64,000 nt of DNA, taken from contig OU696594.1 in NCBI GenBank assembly GCA_916048095.2, positions 2,104,001 to 2,168,000 on the forward strand, read 5' to 3'. This document shows, piece after piece, positions 1 to 12,997 of the stretch. The position numbers and the translations under genes are program-made. Under the pieces are notes generated by a model. That model worked only from the letters and a program-made list of their open reading frames with translations. It ran no database searches and was not told the origin of the DNA. This stretch comes from Sacculina carcini (lineage: Eukaryota > Arthropoda > Thecostraca > Sacculinidae). Every line of letters begins with the position of its first letter. Within the stretch, counting starts at the first letter, position 1.

Positions 1-147
1 TAGATTTAACACAGCGATCAATGGAGACAATGGCTGATCCAGGAATTTTGCAGGGGGGCTTAGCCTCTTTATCTTTATCTTGTAGAACACAAAATTATCT
101 ACACAGTAGTATATTCCTGTGTAATCGCAAGTGCGCATAATAGCTGT
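1..147 (-). repeat. Helitron internal monomer fragment
   Basis: From about 75 to 147 this is the reverse complement of the repeat unit that is tandemly arrayed in the plus-strand Helitrons (the stretch containing TTATGCGCACTTGCGATTAC). The first ~60 bases match nothing else I recognised. The fragment is joined directly to a LINE tail at 148, and the same junction exists in inverted orientation at 7934/7935. Confidence 0.7.
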
Positions 148-334
148 GCCCTTTGTGCTTGTGCTTGCTATTTACCAATTTTGGTTGTTTTGTGACTTCT
201 CTTTCTTTTACTTGCTCATTTCTCCCATATTCTTTACAATTGTCGTTTTATCTCAATTGATGTTTTCCCTTTTTCGCGCTTGTGTTTTACCGGCGCTATA
301 GCAAATACACGTTGTTGTTGTTGTTGTTGTTATT
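148..334 (+). mobile_element. LINE 3' end with (GTT)n tail
   Basis: The segment ends with a GCGCTATA-type motif followed by about seven GTT units. The same kind of tail ends the LINE fragments at 20715 and 57672. Only untranslated 3' sequence remains. It truncates the gypsy-like pol pseudogene that follows. An inverted copy is at 7748-7934. Confidence 0.6.
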
Positions 335-338
335 GCAG

Positions 339-2606
339 CGGGATGATGAGAAAGTGCGACCTGTGTTGGACTATAGATAATCGAACGGGCACCTAAATCT
401 ACATACAGCCGACGCAGATGTTTGTGCAGATAAACTGAGCGAATGGCGTCGTCGAGGAGACAACGTGTCATTAGTTGATTTAAAAGACGCGTATCTGCAG
501 CTCAGAGTTGATGAATCATTGTGGAGCTTTCAAACAGTTGAATATCGTTGAACGAGATATTGTTTAACCAGGCTGGGGTATGGGCTTTCAATAGCACCCT
601 TGGTTATGAAGTCTGTGTTGGCTGCCGTATTGCGACTGAGAGACGATGTCTTCAGAGGAACAGTCCCATATGTAGATGACATTTTGGTCGATGAAACTGT
701 TGTCTCAGTGCAGGCGGTGATAGAACATTTGAAATAATTTGGATTGATCTGCAAGTCGCCTCAGCGCTTGAGCGAAGGGGCGAAGGCATTGGGAGTGCAA
801 GTAAGAAGTGAGAATGGAAATATCATTTGGAGAAGAGCTAAAGAAATTCTTCCTGTGTCCAGATTGAGCAGAAGAGTGGTGTTTTCATGGTGCGACCAAA
901 TTACCGGACATTTGCCTGTTTGCGCGTATTTGAGACCGGCAGCTTCATATTTGAAACGTAGGGTCGCTGCAATAACTAATAATTGGGATGATGAGATTAC
1001 TGATGAAGGTTTACGTTCAATGTTAGGGGATGTCTATCAGAGGTGGAAAAAGAACGATCCCTCGAAAGGAAGGTGGAGTGTGCTGGGCGATGAAGCGGTG
1101 GTTTGGGTGGACGCTAGTTCACTGGCAGTAGGGGTGGCTTTAGAGGTAGACGGCAGTATTATTGAAGATTGTTGTTGGTTACGCAAGGACTGTGACTCAC
1201 ATATCAACATCGCTGAGCTGGATGCGGTGCTAAAAGGCATGAATTTGGCGGCTGCATGGAAGATGGAAAGTATTCGACTAATGACAGATTCGATATCAGT
1301 GTTTCATTGGCTGAGTGACTCACTCTCCGGAAGAGCAAGACTGCGTACCAAGGCGTCAAGCGAATTGTTAATCAGGAGACGGATCTCAACCTTTCAGACC
1401 ATAGTGCAAGAATATGCCTTGTCGGTTAGTGTTCATTGTGTGGGTTCGGCTTTTAATCGTGCAGATGCTTCGACAAGAGTGCCGCAAATGTGGTTGCGAA
1501 GAGAAGTCTGCTCGGGAGGTGGAAAAACAGCGTCACCTGCATCAGTTGCGTGTGCTGTGGGAGACGTCGAGCCTTTGAGAGAAAAGCTGCACCGCGAGAC
1601 TGGTCATCCGGGCGTCAGACGCACGCTGTATTTCACCAAGCGGGCAAAACTACCGGCAACCAAGCGTCAAGTTTTGTCTGTTGTGTCCCGGTGTCAGGAG
1701 TGCCAGTCCATTAATCCTGCACCGGTTAAATGGAATCACGGAGGCCTTGGTGTAACAAAGGCATGGCAACGAGTGGGAGTTGACATCCCTTATGTGAGAG
1801 GCGAGCATTTTCTCACGATGATTGACCATGGCCCGTCACGCTATGCAATATGGCGGAAATTGAGATTCCAGAGTATACCGTATATCGTGCAGCAGTTGGA
1901 GGATGTATTTTTTGAGCGTGGAGCACCAGAACAGCTACTACTAGACAACGACACTGCATTTCGTAGTCAAAGATTCATGGCATTTGCTCGTCAATGTCAG
2001 ATACATTTACGGTTTAGGTGCGCGTATCAACCATCTGGTCAAGGAATAGCTGAACGCTGCCACCGCACTGTAAAGTCAATAGCGGCTAAGAAGAACTGTA
2101 CAATCGCTGAGGCCGTCTATCGATACAACGTGGCGCCCAGGGACAGGCCAGAGTTAACGTTATCTCCTGCAGATGCTCTTTTTAGGTACCAGGTTAAAAT
2201 TCGAGACGTTGACAGCGCAAATCAAGAGTTGAGTGAAGATATAGGAGGTAAATATCGGTATTCAATTGGTGATGCTGTATGGGTGCGACCGTCGGGAGCC
2301 AGGTGCAATGAACGGTACGAGAAAGGGCTTGTGACTGGAATAGTATCAGAGAACGCTGTCGAAGTTGGTGGTGTGCCGCGCCACGTGCGTGATCTAAGAC
2401 CCAGGACAGAAGGAGAAGATGGTCAGCATGCCAACGTTGCTAATATGAACAAAGACAGACTGTTTATCACTTTGGATCATTCCGATGAAGGTGTGAATGA
2501 CCACGTGGAAGAACCAGTGCTGAGACGTTCCGGGAGGGAAAGGCGTTCTCCTCCTATGAATTGCTCCGCACAACGGGCGGGTATAATGCTAGTATTATAT
2601 AAATAA
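339..2606 (+). pseudogene. Ty3/gypsy-like pol: RT, RNase H, integrase
   Basis: One reading frame runs from about 339 to 2606 with three in-frame stops (378 TAA, 549 TGA, 735 TAA); the last 620 codons are open. The order is as in Ty3/gypsy Pol. RT palm: LVDLKDAYLQLRV, and YVDD near 670. RNase H: acidic residues near 1111 (WVDAS), 1212 (IAELD), 1281 (LMTDS) and 1462 (NRADAS). A zinc-binding integrase N-domain follows near 1570-1710. The integrase core has D near 1783, D in LLLDND near 1945 and E near 2054, so D-x35-E. In life it would copy element RNA and insert the cDNA. The 5' part (gag, protease, RT fingers) is replaced by a LINE tail. The last ~16 codons are read through a Helitron 3' terminus, so the natural C-terminus is lost or replaced. 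The family assignment is from motifs and is confident; the clade is not resolved. Confidence 0.88.
2556..2592 (+). mobile_element. Helitron 3' terminus (hairpin plus CTAG)
   Basis: It contains CCGCACAACGGGCGGG, a short CCGC/GCGG hairpin, then an AT-rich spacer and CTAG, followed by T. This is the Helitron 3' signature (hairpin about 10 nt before CTRR, insertion before T). The upstream pol ORF reads straight through it. Confidence 0.8.
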
Positions 2607-3134
2607 AATAAATATTGTTTTAATAAAAGCAAACAAATACAAATTTAAATAGAAAAATGTAAACAAACAACAACTATTTACCAATAGAAAAGTCTAAATA
2701 TTTGAATGTTTATATTTTAGATTTTTAGCTAGATTTTGTCCTGAACGCTAGCGCCCTACGTTTTGTATACTCCAATTATTACGTATTGTATACTCAAATT
2801 ATTGAATTGTTGATTAACAATCAACAATGCAATAATTTGAGTATACAATTCCGTCAAGTGTTTGGATACAGATGCAGCCAATGAAGTTCTTCATCATAAT
2901 CAGAAGCACAAAGAAAAACATAGAAAGAAAAAGTCCGGATGATTTGGCAGAAATATTGATGAGTATCTGAGCGTTTACCTACGACTCGCATTCACAAAGA
3001 TACCGAGAAATCAGCAGCTGCAGTGGACAATTGAAACAATGAGCGCTTCAACAGGTCATTCATGCAATCCTTTAAGCTATTGCTATTGCTTTAAGCTATT
3101 TTAGCATGTTTGTCACAGACAATTCACTGGCTAG

Positions 3135-3137
<3 letters not shown>
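2593..3137. repeat. Helitron scrap and palindrome-bearing repeat
   Basis: 2606-2740 resembles minus-oriented Helitron 3' modules. 2785-2849 is a near-perfect palindrome of about 32-bp arms (ATTGTATACTCAAATTATTG and its complement). The sequence from about 2830 to 3137 recurs inverted at 52811-53128. I see no coding potential and cannot name the element. Confidence 0.55.

Positions 3138-3203
<66 letters not shown>
3138..3203. repeat. (TA)n microsatellite
   Basis: About 65 bp of uninterrupted TA dinucleotides at a boundary between two repeat fragments. Confidence 0.95.
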
Positions 3204-3206
<3 letters not shown>

Positions 3207-3597
3207 CTTAAACTTTACTATGGGCTTACTTTTATTTTTCAATTTGCATTCCTTTTCTTTTATTAATTGAATAAGAATTTTATTTTATGAACTGTTCCGC
3301 ACGACGGACGGACTTAAATGTCTCTATAAAGTGTGGGCTTGAATGATAGTGAGGTATATGATATTTTACTAGCAGTAAATATTCTAGCGATAAAAGTAGA
3401 ATAGATCTTAAGCAAATTATGCTGGATAATGATGTGAACCTTTAAATATATCTTGCAATATGATGATAAATGTACTAGGAATATTACGTAGCGTAAGATA
3501 GATTGCAAAAGGACTTTAATATCGGTGTAATCCAAAAATAAGAACTTTATGAATATGATGCATTAGCGGAAGCATTAACCGGGAATTATAGACATGA
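3203..3597 (+). mobile_element. Helitron 3'-type module, target of later insertion
   Basis: Plus-oriented Helitron 3' module with the hairpin core at about 3296. It continues at 6434 after the inserted Helitron 3598-6433. The same sequence runs without interruption at about 48371-48800. Confidence 0.7.
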
Positions 3598-4054
3598 CTA
3601 GCATTAAAACCCGCCCGTTGTGCGGAACAATTCTTAAAATGAAATTCATGTTTAATTCATAAAAAATATAGAAAAGTTAAATATGAAAAAGGGCACACTC
3701 ATAAAATTGTAATCAATTGAAAAGTCTAAGTTTAATCATTTTTTCTATTTTTTAGCAAAATATTTTCCCTCAATCCGCCTCATATTTAAACCCGCCCGAC
3801 GCGCGGAATAATTCAGATCTCGAACGCGATCCGTTCTGGATCTTGAAGTCAAATCCGTTAGTTTTGTATATGAATTCATTCTATACGGTTAAATTGAACG
3901 TCATGTTGTCTATAGTTGCTACCCGCGGGACATTTTTATTTCATACACATGATCCATCGCTTCGTTTACGTTTGAAGCCCCTGATCTATACCATTGAGCC
4001 CGCGCAATTATGCCGCCTCATATTCAAGCATACATACACACTGGCAGACTGATA

Positions 4055-4122
<68 letters not shown>

Positions 4123-6433
4123 TTTGAACCCACCCGTCGTGCGGAACAATTCATAAAGTAAAATTCATATTCAATCCATAAAATAAACTGAATACAAATA
4201 AAAAAGCAAAAAATATAACCTGTATATACGTTCACCAATAAAAAACTCTAAATCTGAATATTTTTATCTTAAATTTGACAAAATATTATCCCTCATTCCG
4301 CCTCATATATGAACCTGCCCGTCGTGCGGAATAATTTAGAACACAACCACGTAACAAACAATGAAAATGCTAGCATGTAAACCCGCCCGTCGTGCGGAAC
4401 AATTCATACTATGAAATTTGTATTCAATTCATAAGATAAAAGGAATATGAATTAAAAATGAATGGAGTAAACCCATATAAAGTCTAAATTTCTATATTTT
4501 TATATTATTTTGACAAAATAGTTTGCCTAAATCGCCTCATATTTAGACCTGCCCGTCGTGCTGAATAATTCAGAACTCAGACTCAAAACAATGAAAAGTA
4601 ACTAAACTTTTGTATCATAATGTTTTCAAAATATATTTATAACTTAATATCACCATCTAGCATCAAAACCCGCCAGTTGTGCAGAACAATAAATAAAGTA
4701 AAATAAATATTGAATTAATAAATAACGATTAGAAATAAAAAAATAAAAAGTAAACCCATAAAAAGTCTTAAACAATAGAAAAGTCTAAATATGAATGTTT
4801 TTATTTTAGATGTGGCAAAATGTTTTCCCTCAAACAGCCTCGTATTTAAACCCGCCCGTCGTGCGGAACTATTAATAAAATATAATGAATCAAAAAGCAA
4901 AAAGCTTATCCAATATAAAAATATAAATGTGTAAATTCTTGTTTTAATTATTGACGAATTTTTTTCCCCCAAAACTGCTCAAATTCACACCCGTCCTTCA
5001 TGTGTAGTAATTCAGAAGTGTAACACTGTCAAAACAATGCAACTTTCTGTCATCTCTATAATTCCAGATTAATGCTTCCGCTAAAACAGCATATACATAT
5101 AGTTGGTATTACATGATATTGCAACCCATATCCTTATGCAACTTATGCTTATGCAACTTGAAATTAAACCAATTAAATTACACAGTTAAATTCAGTAGTT
5201 TACATTGTTCTCAGTAGCATTTTACATGCCCGTCGTGCGGAACGTTATTGAGGACAATAAAGCCTTTATATTCAGTATGGTGTAGCATTAATTAAACTGT
5301 ACCCAACAAAACCACACCATCCATGCTTGGAGCTAATATGATGCATTCTTAAATGTGATTGGGCTTCAGTGAAATTTAATCGGTGTATATTCCTGTGTAA
5401 TCGCAAGTGCGCATAATAGCTGTCAAATTGGTAATATGTCCTTTTGAATTTACACCGCCGTAACTTCCTTCAGATACCCTTTGGAAAATTACAAATTATA
5501 CCGTATTGTAGAAAACAAAATTTCTAGCACGATGGTATAAATTATTTTTATATATAACAAATAGTTACTGAGAAATAGTAGAAAAATGAATTAATTTTAG
5601 TCACCCGGTGCTCAAGTGTAATTTTGGATGCATTTGAGAACTTTGCCAATTTTACACGTTTTTTGTATCATTTGTGGGTATAAATTATAACTTTTCTTGT
5701 AGAACACAAAATTATCTACACAATAGTATATTTTTTATAGCTGCACCATTGCTGGTTTATGAGGAATAGATAGCGGAATATTAACCAAAATATTCACGTT
5801 TTTGTGTGCTAATTTTGTCTTTTTGACTTTGTCATTTACACTTCACACCGCCGTAACTTTTTTTTAATACACTTTGGAAAATTAACAATTATACCTTGTT
5901 GTAGCAAAAAAAATTCCCAGCATGATGGCATTATTTATTTAGATGTGTGATAATTAGTTTTCGAGAAATAGAGAAAAAAGTATAGAAAATCGGACGCGTG
6001 GAGTTTAAATAAAATTTTGAATGTAGATTGAATTTTTTTCCATTTTACATGTTTTTTACTCAATTTGTGGGTTTAAATTTTAATTTGTTGAGTAGAACAG
6101 GAAATGTTATACACAGTGGTATAATTTTTATAGTTGTACCATTGCTGGTTTAGGAGGAGTAGTCTTCAGAAAATTGACCAAAATTTTCGCATTTTTCAGG
6201 GTTCATTTTGTATTTTCACCGCTATAACTTTTTTTGGTTTTATTTTTGAAATATAAAATTTAATCTAAAGTGTAGACAAGAAAATTTCCAACGTGATGGT
6301 ATATATTGTTAGCGTTTACGCCAAGTGATGGCCGAGTATTAGCTGATAGAAAATGGACCAAGGATGGTGAACACACAGACACACACACACACACACACAC
6401 AGACACACAGAGGATCTCTTTTATATATATAGA
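3598..6433 (-). mobile_element. Complete non-autonomous Helitron
   Basis: On the minus strand it starts TCTATATATATAAAAGAGAT at 6433 and ends with the CCGC/GCGG hairpin and CTAG at 3598. It sits between A (3597) and T (6434) with no target duplication. The locus without it is at 48776/48777, which proves both ends. It carries a (CA)n run near 6368-6408, one inverted 341-bp-type monomer (about 5390-5760), a diverged monomer (about 5830-6320), and about eight degenerate hairpin modules between 3600 and 5250. No Rep/helicase ORF is present, so it depended on proteins in trans. Confidence 0.88.
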
Positions 6434-6887
6434 TATAATATTTTACAAATTTCATTGTTTTTATTTTGTGTTTAATGTTTAAATTAATCCTGCCGACGGC
6501 CGGGCTTAAGTATGAGGCGGGTTGACTGAATAATATTTCATCCATTATATTGAAAAAGAATATGCAAGAATTCAGAACAAGAATGTTCTATTGGTTTAGA
6601 TTTTACAATTTAGAGTTTTCTATTAGACTGGCTTTTTGCTTTTAAATATGTATTAATTTTGTTATATTTATTGTTCCGCACGGCGGGCGGGCTTAAAAAC
6701 TCAATTTTACCGTGTAGAATGAGCTCATATACAAAACTCAACAACAACAACGACAACAAGCATGTATTAAATATTGCGCACAAGATAGTTACAAGCGCGC
6801 GACAAGCAAAATACCACTGGAGCAAGTGGGAAATTGGGTCAACTGCGCAGGCTGGGTGAAGTATAAACATGCAGCGCAGAACAGAAA
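6434..6887. repeat. Helitron module remnant and unidentified repeat
   Basis: It is nearly identical to 48777-49123 plus 49394-49500, apart from a solo LTR inserted in that other copy. It contains hairpin-module sequence near 6490 and 6670 and an (AAC)n run near 6738. No gene is seen. Confidence 0.6.
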
Positions 6888-7743
6888 CACAATCCTTGCA
6901 TAACCAACAACAATCTTCAACAATACTGCTGTCTACCTCTAAAGCCACCCCTACTGCCAGTGAACTAGCGTCCACCCAAACCACCGCTTCATCGCCCAGC
7001 ACACTCCACCTTCCTTTCGAGGGATCGTTCTTTTTCCACCTCTGATAGACATCCCCTAACATTGAACGTAAACCTTCATCAGTAATCTCATCATCCCAAT
7101 TATTAGTTATTGCAGCGACCCTACGTTTCAAATATGAAGCTGCCGGTCTCAAATACGCGCAAACAGGCAAATGTCCGGCAATTTGGTCGCACCATGAAAA
7201 CACCACTCTTCTGCTCAATCTGGACACAGGAAGAATTTCTTTAGCTCTTCTCCAAATGATATTTCCATTCTCACTTCTTACTTGCACTCCCAATGCCTTC
7301 GCCCCTTCGCTCAAGCGCTGAGGCGACTTGCAGATCAATCCAAATTATTTCAAATGTTCTATCACCGCCTGCACTGAGACAACAGTTTCATCGACCAAAA
7401 TGTCATCTACATATGGGACTGTTCCTCTGAAGACATCGTCTCTCAGTCGCAATACGGCAGCCAACACAGACTTCATAACCAAGGGTGCTATTGAAAGCCC
7501 ATACCCCAGCCTGGTTAAACAATATCTCGTTCAACGATATTCAACTGTTTGAAAGCTCCACAATGATTCATCAACTCTGAGCTGCAGATACGCGTCTTTT
7601 AAATCAACTAATGACACGTTGTCTCCTCGACGACGCCATTCGCTCAGTTTATCTGCACAAACATCTGCGTCGGCTGTATGTAGATTTAGGTGCCCGTTCG
7701 ATTATCTATAGTCCAACACAGGTCGCACTTTCTCATCATCCCG
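6888..7743 (-). pseudogene. Inverted truncated copy of the gypsy-like pol
   Basis: This is the reverse complement of 339-1194. It keeps the RT YVDD region and the start of RNase H, and stops at the first RNase H acidic block. The same in-frame stops are present (for example the TAA near 7345), so duplication happened after the gene had decayed. The two inverted arms (75-1194 and 6888-8007) align without indels. Confidence 0.85.
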
Positions 7744-7747
7744 CTGC

Positions 7748-7934
7748 AATAACAACAACAACAACAACAACGTGTATTTGCTATAGCGCCGGTAAAACAC
7801 AAGCGCGAAAAAGGGAAAACATCAATTGAGATAAAACGACAATTGTAAAGAATATGGGAGAAATGAGCAAGTAAAAGAAAGAGAAGTCACAAAACAACCA
7901 AAATTGGTAAATAGCAAGCACAAGCACAAAGGGC
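7748..7934 (-). mobile_element. LINE 3' end, inverted copy
   Basis: Reverse complement of 148-334, including the triplet tail (here AAC units). It belongs to the same inverted duplication as the adjoining pol fragment. Confidence 0.6.
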
Positions 7935-10900
7935 ACAGCTATTATGCGCACTTGCGATTACACAGGAATATACTACTGTGTAGATAATTTTGTGTTCTAC
8001 AAGATAAGGTATAATTTATACCCATGAATGATACAAAAAACGTGTAAAATTGGCAAAATTCTCAAATACATCCAAAATTGCACTTGACCACCGGGCGACT
8101 GAAATTAATTCCTTTTTCTACTATTTCTCAGTAAATATTTGTAACACAAAAAAATAAATTATACCATCGTGCTAGAAATCTGGTTTTCTACAATACGGTA
8201 TAATTTGTAATTTTCCAAAGTGTATCTGAAGGAAGTTACGGCGGTGTAAAGTCAAAAGAACATATTGCCAATTTGACAGCTATTATGCGCACTTGCGATT
8301 ACACAGGAGTATACTACTGTGTAGATAATTTTGTCTTCTACAAGATAAGTTATAATTTATACCCACAAATGATACAAAAAACGTGTACAAAAATCTTCAT
8401 TATTACGTGTTCAAGTTCTGAATATTTCCGTACGACGGGCAGACTTAAATATGACGCTATTTGAGGGAAACATTTTGTCCAAATATAAAAAAATATTAAC
8501 CTTCATACTTTTCTATTAGATAAGACTTTTAATGGGTTTACTTTTCTCTTTTTAATTTGTATCTCTTCTTTATAAATTGAATATTAGTTTTATTGTAGTA
8601 ATTGTTCCTCATGACGGGCGGGTTTAATGCTATAATGGGTAAAACGTGTTCCAATGGTTTTAATTTTCCAAAGTGTTCCTAAAGGAAGTTACGTCGGTGT
8701 AACGTCAAAATGACATGTTGTCAATTTGACAGCTATTATGCGCACTTGCGATTACACATGATTATACACTGATTTAATTTCGCTGAAGCCCAATCACAAT
8801 TAAGAATGCATCATATTAGCTCCAAGCATGGATGGTGTGGTCTTATTGGGTACAGTTTAATTAATGCTACACTATACTGAATAGAATGGCTTTATTGTCC
8901 TCAATATTTACACATGAATTGTTCCGCCCGACGGGCGGGTAAAATACTACTGGGAACAAAGTTAACTACTGAATTTTACTGTATAATTTAATTGGTTTAA
9001 TTTCAAGTTGCATAAGCTTAAGTTGCATAAGGATATGGGTTGTAATATCATGCAATGCCAACTATATGAATATGCTGTTTTAGCGGACGCATAAATCTGG
9101 AATTATAGAGATGACAGAAAGTTGCATTGTTTTGATAGTGTTACACTTCTGAATTACTACACACGAAGGATGGGTGTGAACTTGAGCAGTGTTGAGGAAA
9201 AAACATCGTCAATAATTAAAACAAGAATTTACAAATTTCACTTTTTCTGTTGGTTGTTTTTCATCAATTTTCTTTGTGTTTGTTTCGTGTTTGAGTTCTG
9301 AATTATTCCGCACGACGGGCAGCTTCAAATATGAGGCGGGTTGTGGAAAAACATGTTCTCTAAATTGAAACATAAATTTCACATTTAGACTTTTATATTG
9401 GCTAAACATTCCTATGGGTTTGTTTTTCTTTTTCAATTTTCACTAATTTTTTTATGAATTGAATATTAATTATATTTAATGAACTGTTCCGCACGACGGG
9501 CGGGCTTAAATGTATCTATAAAGAGTGGGTTTAAATGATAGCGAGGTATATGATATTTTGCTAGCAGTAAATATTCTAGCGATAAAAGTAGAATAGCTCT
9601 TAAGCAAATGATTTTGGAGAATGATGTGAACCTTTAAATATATTTTGCGATCTGATGATATAAGTATAAGGAATAATACGTAGCAGAATATAGATTGCAT
9701 AATATAATATCGGCTGTAATATCAAGGGCTTTAATATCGGTGTAATCCAAAAAATAACAACTGTATGAATATGATGCATTAGTGGAAGCATTAACCGGAA
9801 ATTATGAGATAATATGATAATGGTGTACAATTATATCGCTTTATGCAACAAATGTGAATTCAGCTGCCTTACAGTTTGGTTCCGATACTATATTGGCGGG
9901 TTGAGAGATAAGTATTTGTGGGCCGCGTGTTTGGGACCCCTGGGGTAGATAATCTCAGTCTTCTGATTACAAATTATGATCGCATCAGTATATTTTGTGA
10001 TCACAAACTAATAAGTTAAATCACCTCAGACTAGGCTGAGTGCGGTCAAGATTGGATGGTTGGGTTGGGTTGGGTAGGTTTGACTCAGGTTATATTGGCT
10101 TTTAATGATAGCGGAAAAAATATAAATTTTAGCAATAAATATTATAGCGGTAAAAGTAAAATAGTACTTAAGCAAATGATATTGGGGAATGATGTTAAGT
10201 AATAAATATAGTTTGGAAACATTCTGATGAGAAGATTTCATCATCTTTCATTGTTTGTTTCTTGTTTGTGTTCTGAATTATACCACACGACGGGCAGATT
10301 TATATATCAGGCGGGTTGAGGGATAATATTTGTCCAAATAAGAACAAAAATATTCACATTTAGATTTTTCTATTGGTTAAGATATTTATAGGTTACATTT
10401 TTTGGTTTTCAATTCGTATTCAATATATTTTATGGATTTGACATGAATTTTATTGTATGAATTGTTCCGCACGTCGGGCGGGTTTAAAAAAAGTGTTTTT
10501 AGTTCATTTTTTCAAATGGTTCATTTAAAAAGGTAGTTTTTTAATATAAAAATGCTCCGCGATCAGCAACTATAGACAATAGAACGTTCAATTTCCCCTG
10601 TATAATTAATCCATACACAAAACCAATGGATTTGACTTCAAATATGAATTTTATTGTATGAATTGTTCCGCACGAGGGGTTTAAAAAAGTGCTTCTATTT
10701 TTTAGTTCATTTTTTCAAATGGTTCATTTAAAAAAAGGTATTCTTTTTAATAAAAAAAACTCCGCGGGCAGCAACTATAGACAATAGACGTTCAATTTAC
10801 CCTGTAGAATTAATCCATACACAAAACCAATGGATTTGACTTCAAGATCCAGAACGGATCGTGTTCGAGTTCTGAATTATTCAGCACGACGGGCGGGTTT

Positions 10901-11538
10901 AAAAATGACTCAGGCGGACTGAGGGGAAATATTTTGTCGAAATAAAAATAATTAAACTTATAATTTTCAATAGATGAATATTTTTATGAGTGTACCCTAT
11001 TTCATTTTTATTTTTCCATATTTTTTATGAATTGAATATGAATTTCATGTTATGAATTGCTACTCACAACGGGCGGGTTTTAATGCTATATATATACATA
11101 AAGAAGAAATTATCTGTCTGTCTGTGTATGTATGCTTGAATATGAGGTGACATAATTGCGCTGGTTCATGGTTCGCTGGTTCAATGATCAGGGGCTTCAA
11201 ACGCAAACGAAGCGATGGCTCATTTTTATGAAATAAAAATGTCCCGCGGGCAGCAATAAAACGTTCAATTTCACCGTGTAGAATGAATTCATATACAAAA
11301 CTAATGGATTTGACTTCAAGAACCAGAACGGATGGTGTTCGAGTTCTGAATTATTCCGCACGTCCGCCGGGCTTAAATATGAGGCGGGCTGAGTGAAAAT
11401 ATTTTGTCAAAATAAAATTAAAAATAATGAAATTTAGACTTTTTAATTGATTAAGGTTTTTATGAGTTTGCCTTATTTGTTTTTAATTTGCAATATTTTT
11501 ATGAATTGCTCCGCACAACGGGCGGGTTTTAATGCTAG
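7935..11538 (+). mobile_element. Helitron, 5' truncated, ends CTAG
   Basis: It contains two 341-bp-type monomers (anchors near 8275 and 8728), the conserved spacer near 8760-8880 (ATGGATGGTGTGG), then about ten hairpin modules. It terminates with hairpin, TTTTAATG and CTAG at 11538. The next base begins another Helitron. No protein gene is seen. Confidence 0.82.
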
Positions 11539-12997
11539 TCTATATATATAAAACAGATCCTCTGTCTGTCTGTGTCTGTTTGTCTGTCCCACCCTCCTTG
11601 GTCCATTTTCAGCAAGCTGCTACTCGGTAACAATTTGGTGTACCCGCCAACAATTTATACCATTACGTTGGAAATGTTCTTGTCTACACGATAAAATAAT
11701 TATAAAATTGTAAAAATAAAACCAAAAAAAGTTATCGCGGTGAAAATACAAAATGAACCCTGAAAAATGCGAAAATTTTGGTCAATATTCCTGCATCTAC
11801 TCCTCATAAACCAGAAATGGTACAGCCAAACAGATTATACCACTGTGTAGAAAATATTCTGTTCTACTCGGTAGGTTATGATTCATATCCAAAAATTAAA
11901 TATAAAAAATGTAAAAATGACAAAATTTCAGTCTACATTCAAAATTATATTTAAGCTCGACGCGTCCGACTTTCTGTACTTTTTTCTCTATTTCTCAGCA
12001 ACTCACTATGACACATCTACATAAATATTACCATCATGCTGGGAATTTTGTTTTCTACAGCACGGTATAATTTTTAATTTTCCAGAGTGTATTAAAAAGT
12101 TACGGTGGTATGAAGTCAAAATGACAAAGTCAAAAAGGCAAAATTAGCACTGGAAACCGTGAATATTTTGGTAAATATTCCGCTATCTATTCCTCATAAA
12201 CCAGCAATGGTACAGCTAGAAAAAATATACTATTGTGTAGATAATTTTGTGTTCTACAAGAAAAATTATAATTAATACCCACAAATGATACAAAAAACGT
12301 GTAAAATTGGCAAAATTCTCAAATACATCCAAAATTACACTTGAACACCGGGCGTCTAAAAAAATTCATTGTTCTACTATTTCTCAGTAACTATTTGTTA
12401 CACATTAAAATAAATTATACCATCGTGCTAGAAATTTTGTTTTCTACAATACGGTATAATGTTTAAATTTCCAAAGTGTATCTGAAGGAAGTTACGGGGA
12501 TGTAAAGTCAAAAGGACATATTGCCAATTTGACAGCTATTATGCGCACTTGCGATTACACAGGAATATACACCGATTAAGTTTCACTGAAGCCCAATCAC
12601 AATTAAGAATGCATCATATTAGCTCCAAGCATGGATGGTGTGGTTTTATTGGGTACAGTTTAATTAATTAACTATACTGAATAGAAAGGCTTTATTGTCC
12701 TCAATATTTACACATGAATTGTTCCGCCCGACGGGCGGGTAAAATATTACTGGGAACAAAGTTTACTACTGAATTTTACTGTATAATTTAATTGGTTTAA
12801 TTTCAAGTTCCATACGCTTGAGTTGCATAAGGATACGGATTGTAATATCATGCAATGCCAACTATATGCATCTGCTGTTTTAGCGGAAGCATTAATCTGG
12901 AATTATAGAGATGACAGAAAGTTTCATTGTTTTGTTTACTTCTGAATTACACTTCTGTGTTACACTTCTGAATTACTACACACGAAGGACGATAATT

